From JANPPS01 sp043758105 (lineage in GTDB: Bacteria > Pseudomonadota > Alphaproteobacteria > Acetobacterales > Acetobacteraceae), in assembly GCA_043758105.1 (NCBI GenBank), contig JAYVOF010000223.1, forward strand, positions 1 to 22,159: DNA of 22,159 nt. The letters are read 5' to 3'. Shown here one piece after another: positions 14,551 to 20,649 of this stretch; the stretch's first letter is position 1; every line of letters starts with the position of its first letter. The notes below the pieces were generated by a model. That model made no database searches. It worked only from the letters and a program-made list of their open reading frames with translations, and was not told where the DNA came from. Both the position numbers and the translations under genes were made by a program.

Positions 14551-15900
14551 ATGCTTACCCTTCATAACAGCTTGACGCGCACGCGTGAGGTTTTTGAGCC
14601 GATCGATCCCGGCCATGTCCGGCTCTATGTCTGCGGACCGACAGTGTATGACCTGGCGCATATCGGCAACGCGCGCGGCATGGTAGTGTTCGACGTGCTG
14701 GTCCGGCTGTTGCGCGCGCTGTATCCGCGCGTGACGTACGTGCGGAACATCACGGATGTGGACGACAAGATCAACGCGCGCGCGGCCGAGACGGGTGAGG
14801 CGATCGAGGCGATGACGGCGCGGACGGGCGCGCAATTCGCAGCCGACATGGCGGCACTGGGTAATATGCCGCCGGATATCGAGCCGCGCGCCACCCATCA
14901 CATCGCCGAGATGATCACGCTGATCGGGCGCATGATCGAATCCGGGCATGCCTATGCGGCGGAGGGACATGCGCTGTTCGCGGTGCAAAGTTTTGCGGAA
15001 TATGGCCGGCTATCGGGCCGCGATCCAGAGGCGATGCTGGCCGGCGCCCGGGTGGAGGTCGCACCCTATAAGCGCAATCCGAGCGATTTCGTGCTGTGGA
15101 AGCCGTCGCCGCCCGAACTGCCCGGATGGGACAGCCCGTGGGGCCGGGGGCGGCCGGGCTGGCATATCGAATGCAGCGCGATGGCCTGGCGCTATTTGGG
15201 CGAGAATTTCGACATCCACGGGGGCGGCAACGACCTGCTGTTTCCGCATCACGAGAACGAGCGGGCGCAAAGCCTCTGCGCGCTGCCGGGTAGTGGCTTC
15301 GCCCGGTATTGGCTGCATAACGGCATGCTGAACGTGAATGGCGAGAAGATGTCCAAGTCGCTGGGCAATTTCAGCACCATCCGCGACGTCCTCACCCGCG
15401 CGCCGGCCGAAGCCGTGCGCCTGATGCTGCTCAAAGCGCAGTATCGCGGGACCCTAGACTTCACCGCCACGAGCCTCACCGAAGCCAAAACAGAATTAGA
15501 CCGCTTCTACCGCGCCCTTCTCCCTCTCCCGCTTGCGGGAGAGGGCTGGGGTGAGGGCCCTAACAATACACCGGTCCTAGAAGCATTAAAGGACGACCTC
15601 AACACCCCCCAAGCGATCGCCGCGATGCACGTCCTCGCCACCGACGCCCTGACCGGAAACCAACAAGCCGCCGAAAACCTAAAACGATCCGGTGCCCTCA
15701 TGGGCCTGCTGCAACAACCCCCCACCACCTGGTTCCAAGGCACCGAAGACACCACCGACATCGACGCCGCCATCCAGGCCCGCCTCGCCGCCCGAAAAGC
15801 CAAAGACTTCACCCGCGCCGATGAAATCCGCGCCGAATGGCTCGCCAAAGGCATCCTGTTCGAAGACGGTCCCACCGGCACACGCTGGTCTCGCAAATGA
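14551..15900 (+). CDS. cysS: Cysteinyl-tRNA synthetase with in-frame palindromic insertion
   Basis: This class I synthetase charges tRNA-Cys. From ATG 14551 it has 449 residues: LTLHNSLTRTREVFEPIDP, the zinc-binding Cys28 in YVCGPTVYD, HIGN at 37-40, GRPGWHIECSAMAW, FPHHENERAQS, and KMSKS at 266-270. ATG 14524 is an alternative start, nine codons longer; neither has a strong ribosome binding site. Residues about 323-337 (LLPLPLAGEGWGEGP) come from a palindromic DNA element inserted in frame between the helix ending DRFYRAL and VLEALKDDLNTP. The function should survive because the site is a linker before the helical tRNA-binding region. The 3' part uses AAA, GAA, CAA and TTA codons more than the 5' part. 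The gene overlaps trmJ by ATGA. Confidence 0.95.
   Translation: MLTLHNSLTRTREVFEPIDPGHVRLYVCGPTVYDLAHIGNARGMVVFDVLVRLLRALYPRVTYVRNITDVDDKINARAAETGEAIEAMTARTGAQFAADMAALGNMPPDIEPRATHHIAEMITLIGRMIESGHAYAAEGHALFAVQSFAEYGRLSGRDPEAMLAGARVEVAPYKRNPSDFVLWKPSPPELPGWDSPWGRGRPGWHIECSAMAWRYLGENFDIHGGGNDLLFPHHENERAQSLCALPGSGFARYWLHNGMLNVNGEKMSKSLGNFSTIRDVLTRAPAEAVRLMLLKAQYRGTLDFTATSLTEAKTELDRFYRALLPLPLAGEGWGEGPNNTPVLEALKDDLNTPQAIAAMHVLATDALTGNQQAAENLKRSGALMGLLQQPPTTWFQGTEDTTDIDAAIQARLAARKAKDFTRADEIRAEWLAKGILFEDGPTGTRWSRK
15514..15558. repeat. Palindromic repeat inside cysS coding sequence
   Basis: The core is a perfect hairpin with arms CCCTCTCCCGC (15522-15532) and GCGGGAGAGGG (15535-15545) around a two-base loop. 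An outer GCCCT/AGGGC pair (15514-15518, 15554-15558) flanks it, with the unpaired GGGGTGAGGG-type segment on the right side. I recognise this CTCTCCCGC-AAG/TT-GCGGGAGAGGG unit as a widespread proteobacterial palindromic repeat usually found between genes. Here it is translated as PLPLAGEGWGEG. Confidence 0.85.
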
Positions 15901-16715
15901 CCGGCCGGGAGGGCGGCGCGGACCTCGCCCCGATCGGCAACAGCCCGGTGGTGATCCTGGTCCGCCCACAAATGGCGGAAAACATCGGTGCCGTCGCCCG
16001 CGCGATGGCCAATGGCGGCCTGTTCCACCTTCGCCTGGTGGCACCCCGCGACGGCTGGCCGCAGGAACGCGCCTGGGTTACGGCTTCCGGCGCCGACCGC
16101 ATCCTGGACCAGTTGCAACTGCATGACACGGTGGCCAGCGCCGTGCATGATTTGCACCGCGTCTTCGCCACCTGCCCCCGCCCCCGCCACGTGATCAAGC
16201 CCGTCCTCACCGCCCGCGCCGCCACCGCCGAACTCCGCAGCATCGCCGACCGAGGCTTGCAGTCCGGCATCCTGTTCGGGCCGGAGCGCGCCGGGCTCGA
16301 CAACGACGACATGGCCCAGGCCGACACCCTGGTCCGCTACCCGCTCAACCCCGCCTTCAACAGCCTGAACCTCGCCCAAGCCGTGCTGGTCATGTCGTAC
16401 GAATGGTGGACGCTGACGGACGAAACGCCGCCGTGCGAGTTCCAGACGCATGACACGGCGGTGGCCACCAAGGGCGAGCTGAACGGTGCAATGGACCATC
16501 TGATCGACGAGCTGGACGCGAGCGGCTTCCTCCGCAACGTCCCCAAGCGGCCCGGCATGGTACGCAACCTGATGCACCTATTTCAACGCGGCGAGATCAC
16601 CGCGCAGGAGGTGCGGACGCTGCACGGCGTGGTGGCGAGCCTCTCCGTGGGGCGGCAAAGGCGGGGGCGGCTTGAGGGTGACTTTACTATTGACGTAAAG
16701 GATAAAATCAATTGA
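15897..16715 (+). CDS. trmJ: tRNA (cytidine/uridine-2'-O-)-methyltransferase TrmJ-like (SpoU/TrmH family)
   Basis: A SPOUT-fold, SAM-dependent methyltransferase; TrmJ methylates the 2'-OH of nucleotide 32 in tRNA anticodon loops. The 272-residue protein has the three SpoU motifs: ILVRPQMAENIGAVARAMANGG (about 20-41; Asn and Arg), FGPERAGLDNDD (127-138) and NPAFNSLNLAQAV (about 151-163), which form the knotted cofactor site. The C-terminal extension (MDHLIDELDASGFLRN to LHGVVASLSVGRQRRG) is characteristic of the TrmJ type. ATG 15897 overlaps the cysS stop (ATGA), so both tRNA-related genes are co-translated. The precise target base is inferred from the family. Confidence 0.9.
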   Translation: MTGREGGADLAPIGNSPVVILVRPQMAENIGAVARAMANGGLFHLRLVAPRDGWPQERAWVTASGADRILDQLQLHDTVASAVHDLHRVFATCPRPRHVIKPVLTARAATAELRSIADRGLQSGILFGPERAGLDNDDMAQADTLVRYPLNPAFNSLNLAQAVLVMSYEWWTLTDETPPCEFQTHDTAVATKGELNGAMDHLIDELDASGFLRNVPKRPGMVRNLMHLFQRGEITAQEVRTLHGVVASLSVGRQRRGRLEGDFTIDVKDKIN

Positions 16716-16725
16716 AGCTATGGCT

Positions 16726-16802
16726 GCTTGGCAGCAAAGCAATCCAGGGGCCGCAAGTGCTCATGTCGCCCCTGGATCGCGTCGCCAAGCGGCTCGCGAT
16801 GA
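16726..16802. repeat. Intergenic inverted repeat of the CAATCCAGGGG type
   Basis: ATCCAGGGGC (16742-16751) pairs perfectly with GCCCCTGGAT (16768-16777) around a 16-base loop. An outer GCTTGGC (16726-16732) pairs with GCCAAGC (16784-16790), and the element ends GCTCGCGATGAC. This layout resembles the GTCATTGCGAGC...CAATCC family of dispersed repeats in alphaproteobacteria. It fills most of the gap between trmJ and higA. Confidence 0.75.
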
Positions 16803-16850
16803 CGGTGGACGAAGGGTCGGCCGGCGCGCCGGCGACGAATGAGGGACACC

Positions 16851-17186
16851 ATGGACTCCGATCGGCTGATCCATCCGGGCGAGATCCTGAAGGAGGAGTT
16901 CCTGGAGCCGCACGGGATCAACCCGAACCAGTTGGCGATGCGGCTTGGGGCGCCTCCTAATGCGATCACCGCCATCGTGAACGGCACGCGGGGCATCAGC
17001 GGGCCCATGTCCGTGTTGCTGGGCCACGCGTTCGGGTTGTCGGACGGGTCTTTTGCGCATTTGCAAACTCGGTACGAGTTGGTCCGCGCCGCGATCGAGG
17101 CCGGGCGGGACGGGCGCGCAGCGGAGCGGTTACGCCGGGCGGATGTGCTGGCGAAGGAGTTGCTGGGATCATCCGGCGCGTCCTGA
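16851..17186 (+). CDS. higA: HigA/VapI-type XRE-family antitoxin, apparently without toxin
   Basis: A small DNA-binding protein; HigA antitoxins neutralise HigB and repress their own operon. The 111-residue product shows the family signature RLIHPGEILKEEFLEPHGIN (HPGEIL at 8-13), then an XRE helix-turn-helix (about 24-48: PNQLAMRLGAPPNAITAIVNGTRGIS) and GHAFGLSDGSFAHLQTRYEL, where classic members have FGTSPEFWLNLQ. ATG 16851 is preceded by GAGGGA (16841-16846). The in-frame ATG 16839 is four codons longer and has no site. In higBA loci the toxin usually lies directly upstream, but only a palindromic repeat fits between trmJ and this gene. The C-terminus is arginine- and alanine-rich. It may act as a lone regulator. 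Confidence 0.85.
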   Translation: MDSDRLIHPGEILKEEFLEPHGINPNQLAMRLGAPPNAITAIVNGTRGISGPMSVLLGHAFGLSDGSFAHLQTRYELVRAAIEAGRDGRAAERLRRADVLAKELLGSSGAS

Positions 17187-17194
17187 GGTGGGGA

Positions 17195-17335
17195 ATGAGA
17201 ATGGCCGAGCTCACCCGCAGCCTGGACCTCTATCTCGGCACCGCCGACCGTACGGCACCGGATTTTTGGCCCGGTGCCGCGCCAACCCACGGTAGATCAT
17301 GGCATGCCGCTACAATTTGTGGGCTTGTGACGTAA
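17195..17335 (+). CDS. Doubtful small ORF downstream of higA, possibly a truncated gene start
   Basis: This frame of 46 residues starts MRMAELTRSLDLYLGTADRT and ends at TAA 17333-17335. The purine-rich GAGGTGGGGA lies just upstream and the spacing to higA is 8 bases. The first 25 residues look protein-like, while the remainder looks like read-through. I do not recognise it. It overlaps the end of the convergent GT4 gene, which starts elsewhere and ends at 17297, so it could be a remnant of a gene cut off here or a chance ORF. Confidence 0.25.
   Translation: MRMAELTRSLDLYLGTADRTAPDFWPGAAPTHGRSWHAATICGLVT
17253..17279. terminator. Hairpin between convergent higA and GT4 gene, possible terminator
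   Basis: CGGCACCGG (17253-17261) and CCGGTGCCG (17271-17279) are perfect 9-base complements with a 9-base loop (ATTTTTGGC). No U-run follows on either strand, so intrinsic termination is uncertain, but the location between convergent genes suits such a role. Confidence 0.4.
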
Positions 17336-19063
17336 ACGCTTGCCGACCGGCCGGGCGCCTCGTTTGCCGGTTGCCGCCGTATCAGCCGCTGGATCGAGAG
17401 CCGGTTTTAGAGCGGAGTTGATGCTATCCGTTGTCGCCTGCGGGGTGGCTGGCGGCAGCCCTGCCGCGACCCGCATGGCCGCATCGACCCTGGTTTCACT
17501 GAATGCCTGCTCGATATACGCCAGCCCGGCCGCCCGGCATTGGTCGAAAATATCCCGATTCGAGTGTAAACGCACGATCGACGCCGCAATCCCCGCGGTA
17601 TCGGCGGCTACCATGCCCCGCAGAGGCTCGGGAAGTTCGTAGCCCTCGGCCGCAAAGGGCGTGCAGACACAGGGCACTCCGGCGGCGAGGCTATCGCCTA
17701 CTTTGCCCTTCAAGCCAGCCCCATAGGCCAAGGGTGCTACCGTGAGCCTGACTTGATTGAGCAATTGTCGCAGATCCTCGACGTGACCAAGCGGCTTGAT
17801 CCGTGGATCCCGTGTTCTGGACACCGCCTCCGGCATGGCACTGCCGGCCACGAAGCAGGTGAGGGTTGGATCGCTCTGCCAAACGAGGGGCATGATCTCC
17901 TCCATCAGCCAGAGCGCCGCGTCGAGATTGGGTTCGTGACCGAAGCTGCCGATGAACGCGACGCCATGCCGATCGTCAAAAGGCAGGGATGTCGGGCGGA
18001 GTGGGAACACCCACGGCACGACATAACCATTCACCTGTGGCAGCCACTGCCGCAGGAGGGCGACTTCAGCCGGCGAGTGGGAAACGACCGCATGGCATGA
18101 CGCGGCCGCCGCCAATTCCTGATTTCTGATATAGTTGGCGTGCGGCACCAGCTCGGGCCGATCCTCCACTCCCGCCTGCCGGAACAGGCGTAGGCTGTGC
18201 AGATCGGCGACTGAAAAGATCAGCTTGGCCCGGGGCGCGTAGTGCTTGGCGAGGGGGACGTAGCGCGCTGCGATGTCCACCCGGTGCAGATAGATCAAAT
18301 CCCACTCGCCAGCCTGCCGCCGAAGTACCTCCTCGACCGAGCCGAACCAGGGGGTGCCAGCGACGGCAATGCCCAACTGCGCAAAGGGCTCGGGATGCTT
18401 GCCCCCGCTCATGTCGGCCACGGTCAGGGTCACCTCGAACCCGAGCCGCTGCAGAGACTTTATATGCGAAAGGATCGCGCACGACCCAGCATCACGGTTC
18501 ATGGCGGGCATTGTGCTGTCAACGACCAGGGCACGGGGCGGCAGGGCTGGCGGCGCGGGGCAATCATGTTCGAGCCAGCGCCACTTTCGCCCGCGCGCCT
18601 TTTGGCGATCGGTGCGGCTTGCTTGCCGGTCGGAGAGCCTACCGAGCAAGCGGTCAACTTGCTCGGCCAGAAACTCGGCTCGGTCGCGCAATGCTTCGTC
18701 TGAGCCGGGAGACTGAAGCAGGGCGGCCATCGCGTCCCTGGCTGGCCGGTTCAGTTCGAGAGAGCCTTCCAAGCGGGCCGGTGAATGTGTGAGGTGTTCG
18801 CCGGTCGCTTCCACCTGCACCGCGATGACCGATGAGGTCAGAGGAAGGTGGAGTCCCGCCGCATCGACGACGAAGCTATGCTGTCCACTTCCGATACCGG
18901 CGGCCTCGAGGTCGGTCCGGAACGAATTCGCGACGACGCGCGCGACAACCAGGTCGTCTACCACTATTTTCAAGATCACGGCAGTGTTTGGTTCTGCAGG
19001 ATCCCACGCCCAGCCCGCAATACGCTCCTGAGAAATCTCGTCGACAAAGCCTTGAATGATCAT
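17297..19063 (-). CDS. GT4-type glycosyltransferase with N-terminal GFVD/GWAWD domain
   Basis: A large (588-residue) glycosyltransferase, probably for cell-surface polysaccharide. Residues 1-100 form a small beta-rich domain (GFVDEISQERIAGWAWDPAEP, then RTDLEAAGIGSGQHSFVVD) that I know as an accessory domain of alphaproteobacterial glycosyltransferases; its role is unknown. A charged linker (about 120-170) follows. The GT-B region contains DSTMPAMNRDAGSCAILSHI, where DAGS is typical of this GT4 group, then VAFIGSFGHEPNLDAALWLM, and the donor-site region VAPLAYGAGLKGKVGDSLAAGVPCVCTPFAAEG. In that stretch Asp replaces the Glu of the usual KVxEALA pattern. The ATG at 19063 has AGGAG just upstream. 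The C-terminal 45 residues are low-complexity and basic. Donor and acceptor are unknown; nearby rhamnose genes make rhamnose one option. Confidence 0.88.
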   Translation of the reverse strand: MIIQGFVDEISQERIAGWAWDPAEPNTAVILKIVVDDLVVARVVANSFRTDLEAAGIGSGQHSFVVDAAGLHLPLTSSVIAVQVEATGEHLTHSPARLEGSLELNRPARDAMAALLQSPGSDEALRDRAEFLAEQVDRLLGRLSDRQASRTDRQKARGRKWRWLEHDCPAPPALPPRALVVDSTMPAMNRDAGSCAILSHIKSLQRLGFEVTLTVADMSGGKHPEPFAQLGIAVAGTPWFGSVEEVLRRQAGEWDLIYLHRVDIAARYVPLAKHYAPRAKLIFSVADLHSLRLFRQAGVEDRPELVPHANYIRNQELAAAASCHAVVSHSPAEVALLRQWLPQVNGYVVPWVFPLRPTSLPFDDRHGVAFIGSFGHEPNLDAALWLMEEIMPLVWQSDPTLTCFVAGSAMPEAVSRTRDPRIKPLGHVEDLRQLLNQVRLTVAPLAYGAGLKGKVGDSLAAGVPCVCTPFAAEGYELPEPLRGMVAADTAGIAASIVRLHSNRDIFDQCRAAGLAYIEQAFSETRVDAAMRVAAGLPPATPQATTDSINSALKPALDPAADTAATGKRGARPVGKRLRHKPTNCSGMP

Positions 19064-19154
19064 TATCTCCTGGGCTGCTGAAACCGGCCTCAGCCTGCGC
19101 CATCCTTTATGGCAAGCCGACGCCGAACCGAATGACCGCTGACCCTTGTTGCGG

Positions 19155-19183
19155 TTGCAAACCGTTAGTAAGCTGTTTATCTA
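19155..19183 (+). promoter_or_regulatory. Candidate promoter of the Hint-domain gene
   Basis: TTGCAA (19155-19160) and TATCTA (19178-19183) are 17 bases apart in the 145-base divergent gap between the GT4 gene and the Hint gene. AAGGGAG at 19193-19199 then gives the ribosome binding site before ATG 19209. Hexamer matches are partial; TTGTTG-N17-TAAGCT at 19146-19174 is an alternative. Confidence 0.35.
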
Positions 19184-19208
19184 AACCTGGACAAGGGAGT
19201 AAGAACCG

Positions 19209-20204
19209 ATGCCGCTGCCAACGAGCCTCGTGGGAACGTCGTTCACCGCCAACGAAATCAGCACGGGCTCAGTCGCCGGTTCTGGGCCGATCACGTTTAC
19301 CGAAGCAAAATTGCTGTCAGACCAGAAAGTCCTAGGGACGCCGATCGGGCCGAACGCGACCTTTACAATCACATCCGTTGGACCAGCCGATCCGACAACG
19401 GGCGCGCAGGCCATTTCTGGCACGATCAACAACTCGCCGGCCACGTTTGCCAACGGGCAGAGTCTGACGGGCACGACAGTCGGGGTCGACGGCACAGACT
19501 TCATCGTCACCGGCAGCTTCGCTGGGAGCAATGGCACGTTCTACGTCACCAACACGCCGGCCCAGCAACCCGGCGTGGGCAACACCGCGACGGTGGCGGC
19601 CACGAGCGCCGGCGTCGCTTACACGCCGGCCTGCTACTGCGCGGGAACGCTGATCCGGACCGAGCATGGCGACGTACCCGTCGAGCAGCTTGCCATCGGC
19701 GACCGGGTCGTGACTCTGTCCGGCACCCTGGAAGCGATTCGATGGATTGGCGTCCGGTCTTATCATGGCCGCTTCCTCGCCGGACATGACAACCTGTTGC
19801 CCATCCGCTTTCGTGCGGGCTCGCTCGCTTACAATGTGCCGTCGCGTGACCTGCTGGTCTCGCCCAAGCACGCAATGTTCCTGGACGGCAAGCTGATCGC
19901 GGCCGAGCTGCTCGTGAACGGTAGCTCCATCGCGCGGGAAACGACGGCGCGGCGTGTAGACTATTTCCACATCGAACTCACGCACCATAACGTGATCTGG
20001 GCGGAAGGGGCGGCCAGCGAGACGTTCGTGGACGACGAGAGCCGCGGCGTGTTCCACAACCTCCAGACCTACCGGGAGCTTTACCCGGAGGCGGAACACC
20101 AAACGGCCGAGTATTGTGCGCCCCGGATTACCGAAGGATTCGAATTGCTGGCTATCCGCCGCCAGATCGACGAGCGCGCCCGGGGCTTCGCACTGGCGTC
20201 CTGA
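19209..20204 (+). CDS. Hint (hedgehog/intein) domain protein, probable surface protein
   Basis: The 331-residue protein has two parts. Residues 1-140 are rich in Gly, Thr, Ser and Asn with a repetitive beta character (TGSVAGSGPITF, SGTINNSPATFANGQSLTGT, TGSFAGSNGTFYVTN), like a surface or adhesin segment, and lack a classical signal peptide. Residues about 142-280 form a Hint_2-type domain: ACYCAGTLIRTEHGDVPVEQ with the candidate nucleophile Cys142 or Cys144, LAIGDRVVTLSG, IRWIGVRSYHGRF, LLVSPKHAMFLDGKLIAAE, then YFHIELTHHNVIWAEGAASE and the FVDDESRGVFHN tail. I know this family as common in Acetobacteraceae. Self-cleavage is possible by homology but unproven, and there is no second extein-like domain; about 50 residues follow the Hint core. 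Confidence 0.85.
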   Translation: MPLPTSLVGTSFTANEISTGSVAGSGPITFTEAKLLSDQKVLGTPIGPNATFTITSVGPADPTTGAQAISGTINNSPATFANGQSLTGTTVGVDGTDFIVTGSFAGSNGTFYVTNTPAQQPGVGNTATVAATSAGVAYTPACYCAGTLIRTEHGDVPVEQLAIGDRVVTLSGTLEAIRWIGVRSYHGRFLAGHDNLLPIRFRAGSLAYNVPSRDLLVSPKHAMFLDGKLIAAELLVNGSSIARETTARRVDYFHIELTHHNVIWAEGAASETFVDDESRGVFHNLQTYRELYPEAEHQTAEYCAPRITEGFELLAIRRQIDERARGFALAS

Positions 20205-20324
20205 ATTCAGGTTTGTGCCTCTGAGTGGGACGGCTGAATGGCAATAGCCTGCGGTCCCGCGCACTCCTGGCCACTGCCACTCAGACCAGCGGCACGATCG
20301 ATGACCCGTGCTTGTTGCCGATGG

Positions 20325-20397
20325 TGGAATGCTCTTCGAAGGGCATTCCAACTCTACGGGTCGGACTTCGTGGGGTGGAATGCCCTTTCGCATTCCA
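20325..20397. repeat. Two adjacent palindromes built from TGGAATGC/GCATTCCA
   Basis: Copy 1 has arms TGGAATGC (20325-20332) and GCATTCCA (20343-20350) around a CTTCGAAG centre, so 24 of 26 bases are symmetric. Copy 2 has the same arms at 20376-20383 and 20390-20397 with a six-base loop. The inner arms also pair with each other: GGGCATTCCA (20341-20350) and TGGAATGCCC (20376-20385) are a perfect 10-base inverted repeat. The two folds are mutually exclusive. Confidence 0.85.
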
Positions 20398-20405
20398 GCA
20401 GGCGA

Positions 20406-20570
20406 TCAGAGCGGAAGCGTCTCGTACGGGTTATGCTGGATGACCTGGAGCGGCGCAAAATGCCGCGTGTTACGGGTGAGCAGGATGAGCCCACGGTCCA
20501 TGCGGAATGTGGCCTCACGTTCAACGACAGAACGACAATCGGCATCGCCCAACCGTCTTCAATTCGTCGC
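20406..20570 (-). pseudogene. Remnant of a PIN-domain (VapC/FitB-like) toxin
   Basis: On the minus strand a frame ending at the stop codon 20406-20408 encodes GLILLTRNTRHFAPLQVIQH followed by NPYETLPL. This is the C-terminal signature of VapC/FitB-type PIN ribonucleases (LVTRNxRHF...NPWE in intact members). Upstream, a different frame gives RRIEDGWAMPIVV, which matches the preceding conserved region of such toxins, so a frameshift lies around 20520-20540. A TGA in the first frame at 20559-20561 confirms that it is broken. Further upstream ISLQDVRKA (near 20625-20654) may be a third piece. No start or antitoxin remains. It should be inactive. Confidence 0.6.
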
Positions 20571-20649
20571 CGAAGCTTCACTACCCCCGGCAACCCGGTC
20601 CTGCTTAGTTCTGCCCGGCGACGATGCCTTTCGCACGTCCTGGAGAGAG

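Larger units (their letters stand above)
20205..20649. other. 445-base intergenic region with hairpins and a decayed toxin gene
   Basis: No intact gene is credible here. From left to right it holds a 9-base inverted repeat just after the Hint stop (TCTGAGTGG 20220-20228, CCACTCAGA 20277-20285), the double TGGAATGC palindrome (20325-20397), and a minus-strand PIN-domain remnant (20406-20570). The rest, about 20571-20640, looks like degraded coding DNA, with a possible match to the start of a PIN toxin. GGAGAGAG at 20642-20649 is the ribosome binding site of the next gene. Confidence 0.7.

Noticed and set aside
16712..16960. Plus-strand ORF of 82 codons starting TTG in the trmJ stop
   Set aside because: It translates the palindromic repeat and then a wrong frame of higA; there is no protein signature.
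20220..20285. TCTGAGTGG/CCACTCAGA repeat after the Hint gene as a terminator
   Set aside because: The loop of 48 bases is too long and there is no T-run; a 9-base match at this distance can occur by chance.
19332..20393. Minus-strand open frame of 353 codons opposite the Hint gene
   Set aside because: The composition is low-quality and lacks motifs, and the plus-strand Hint protein is clearly conserved.
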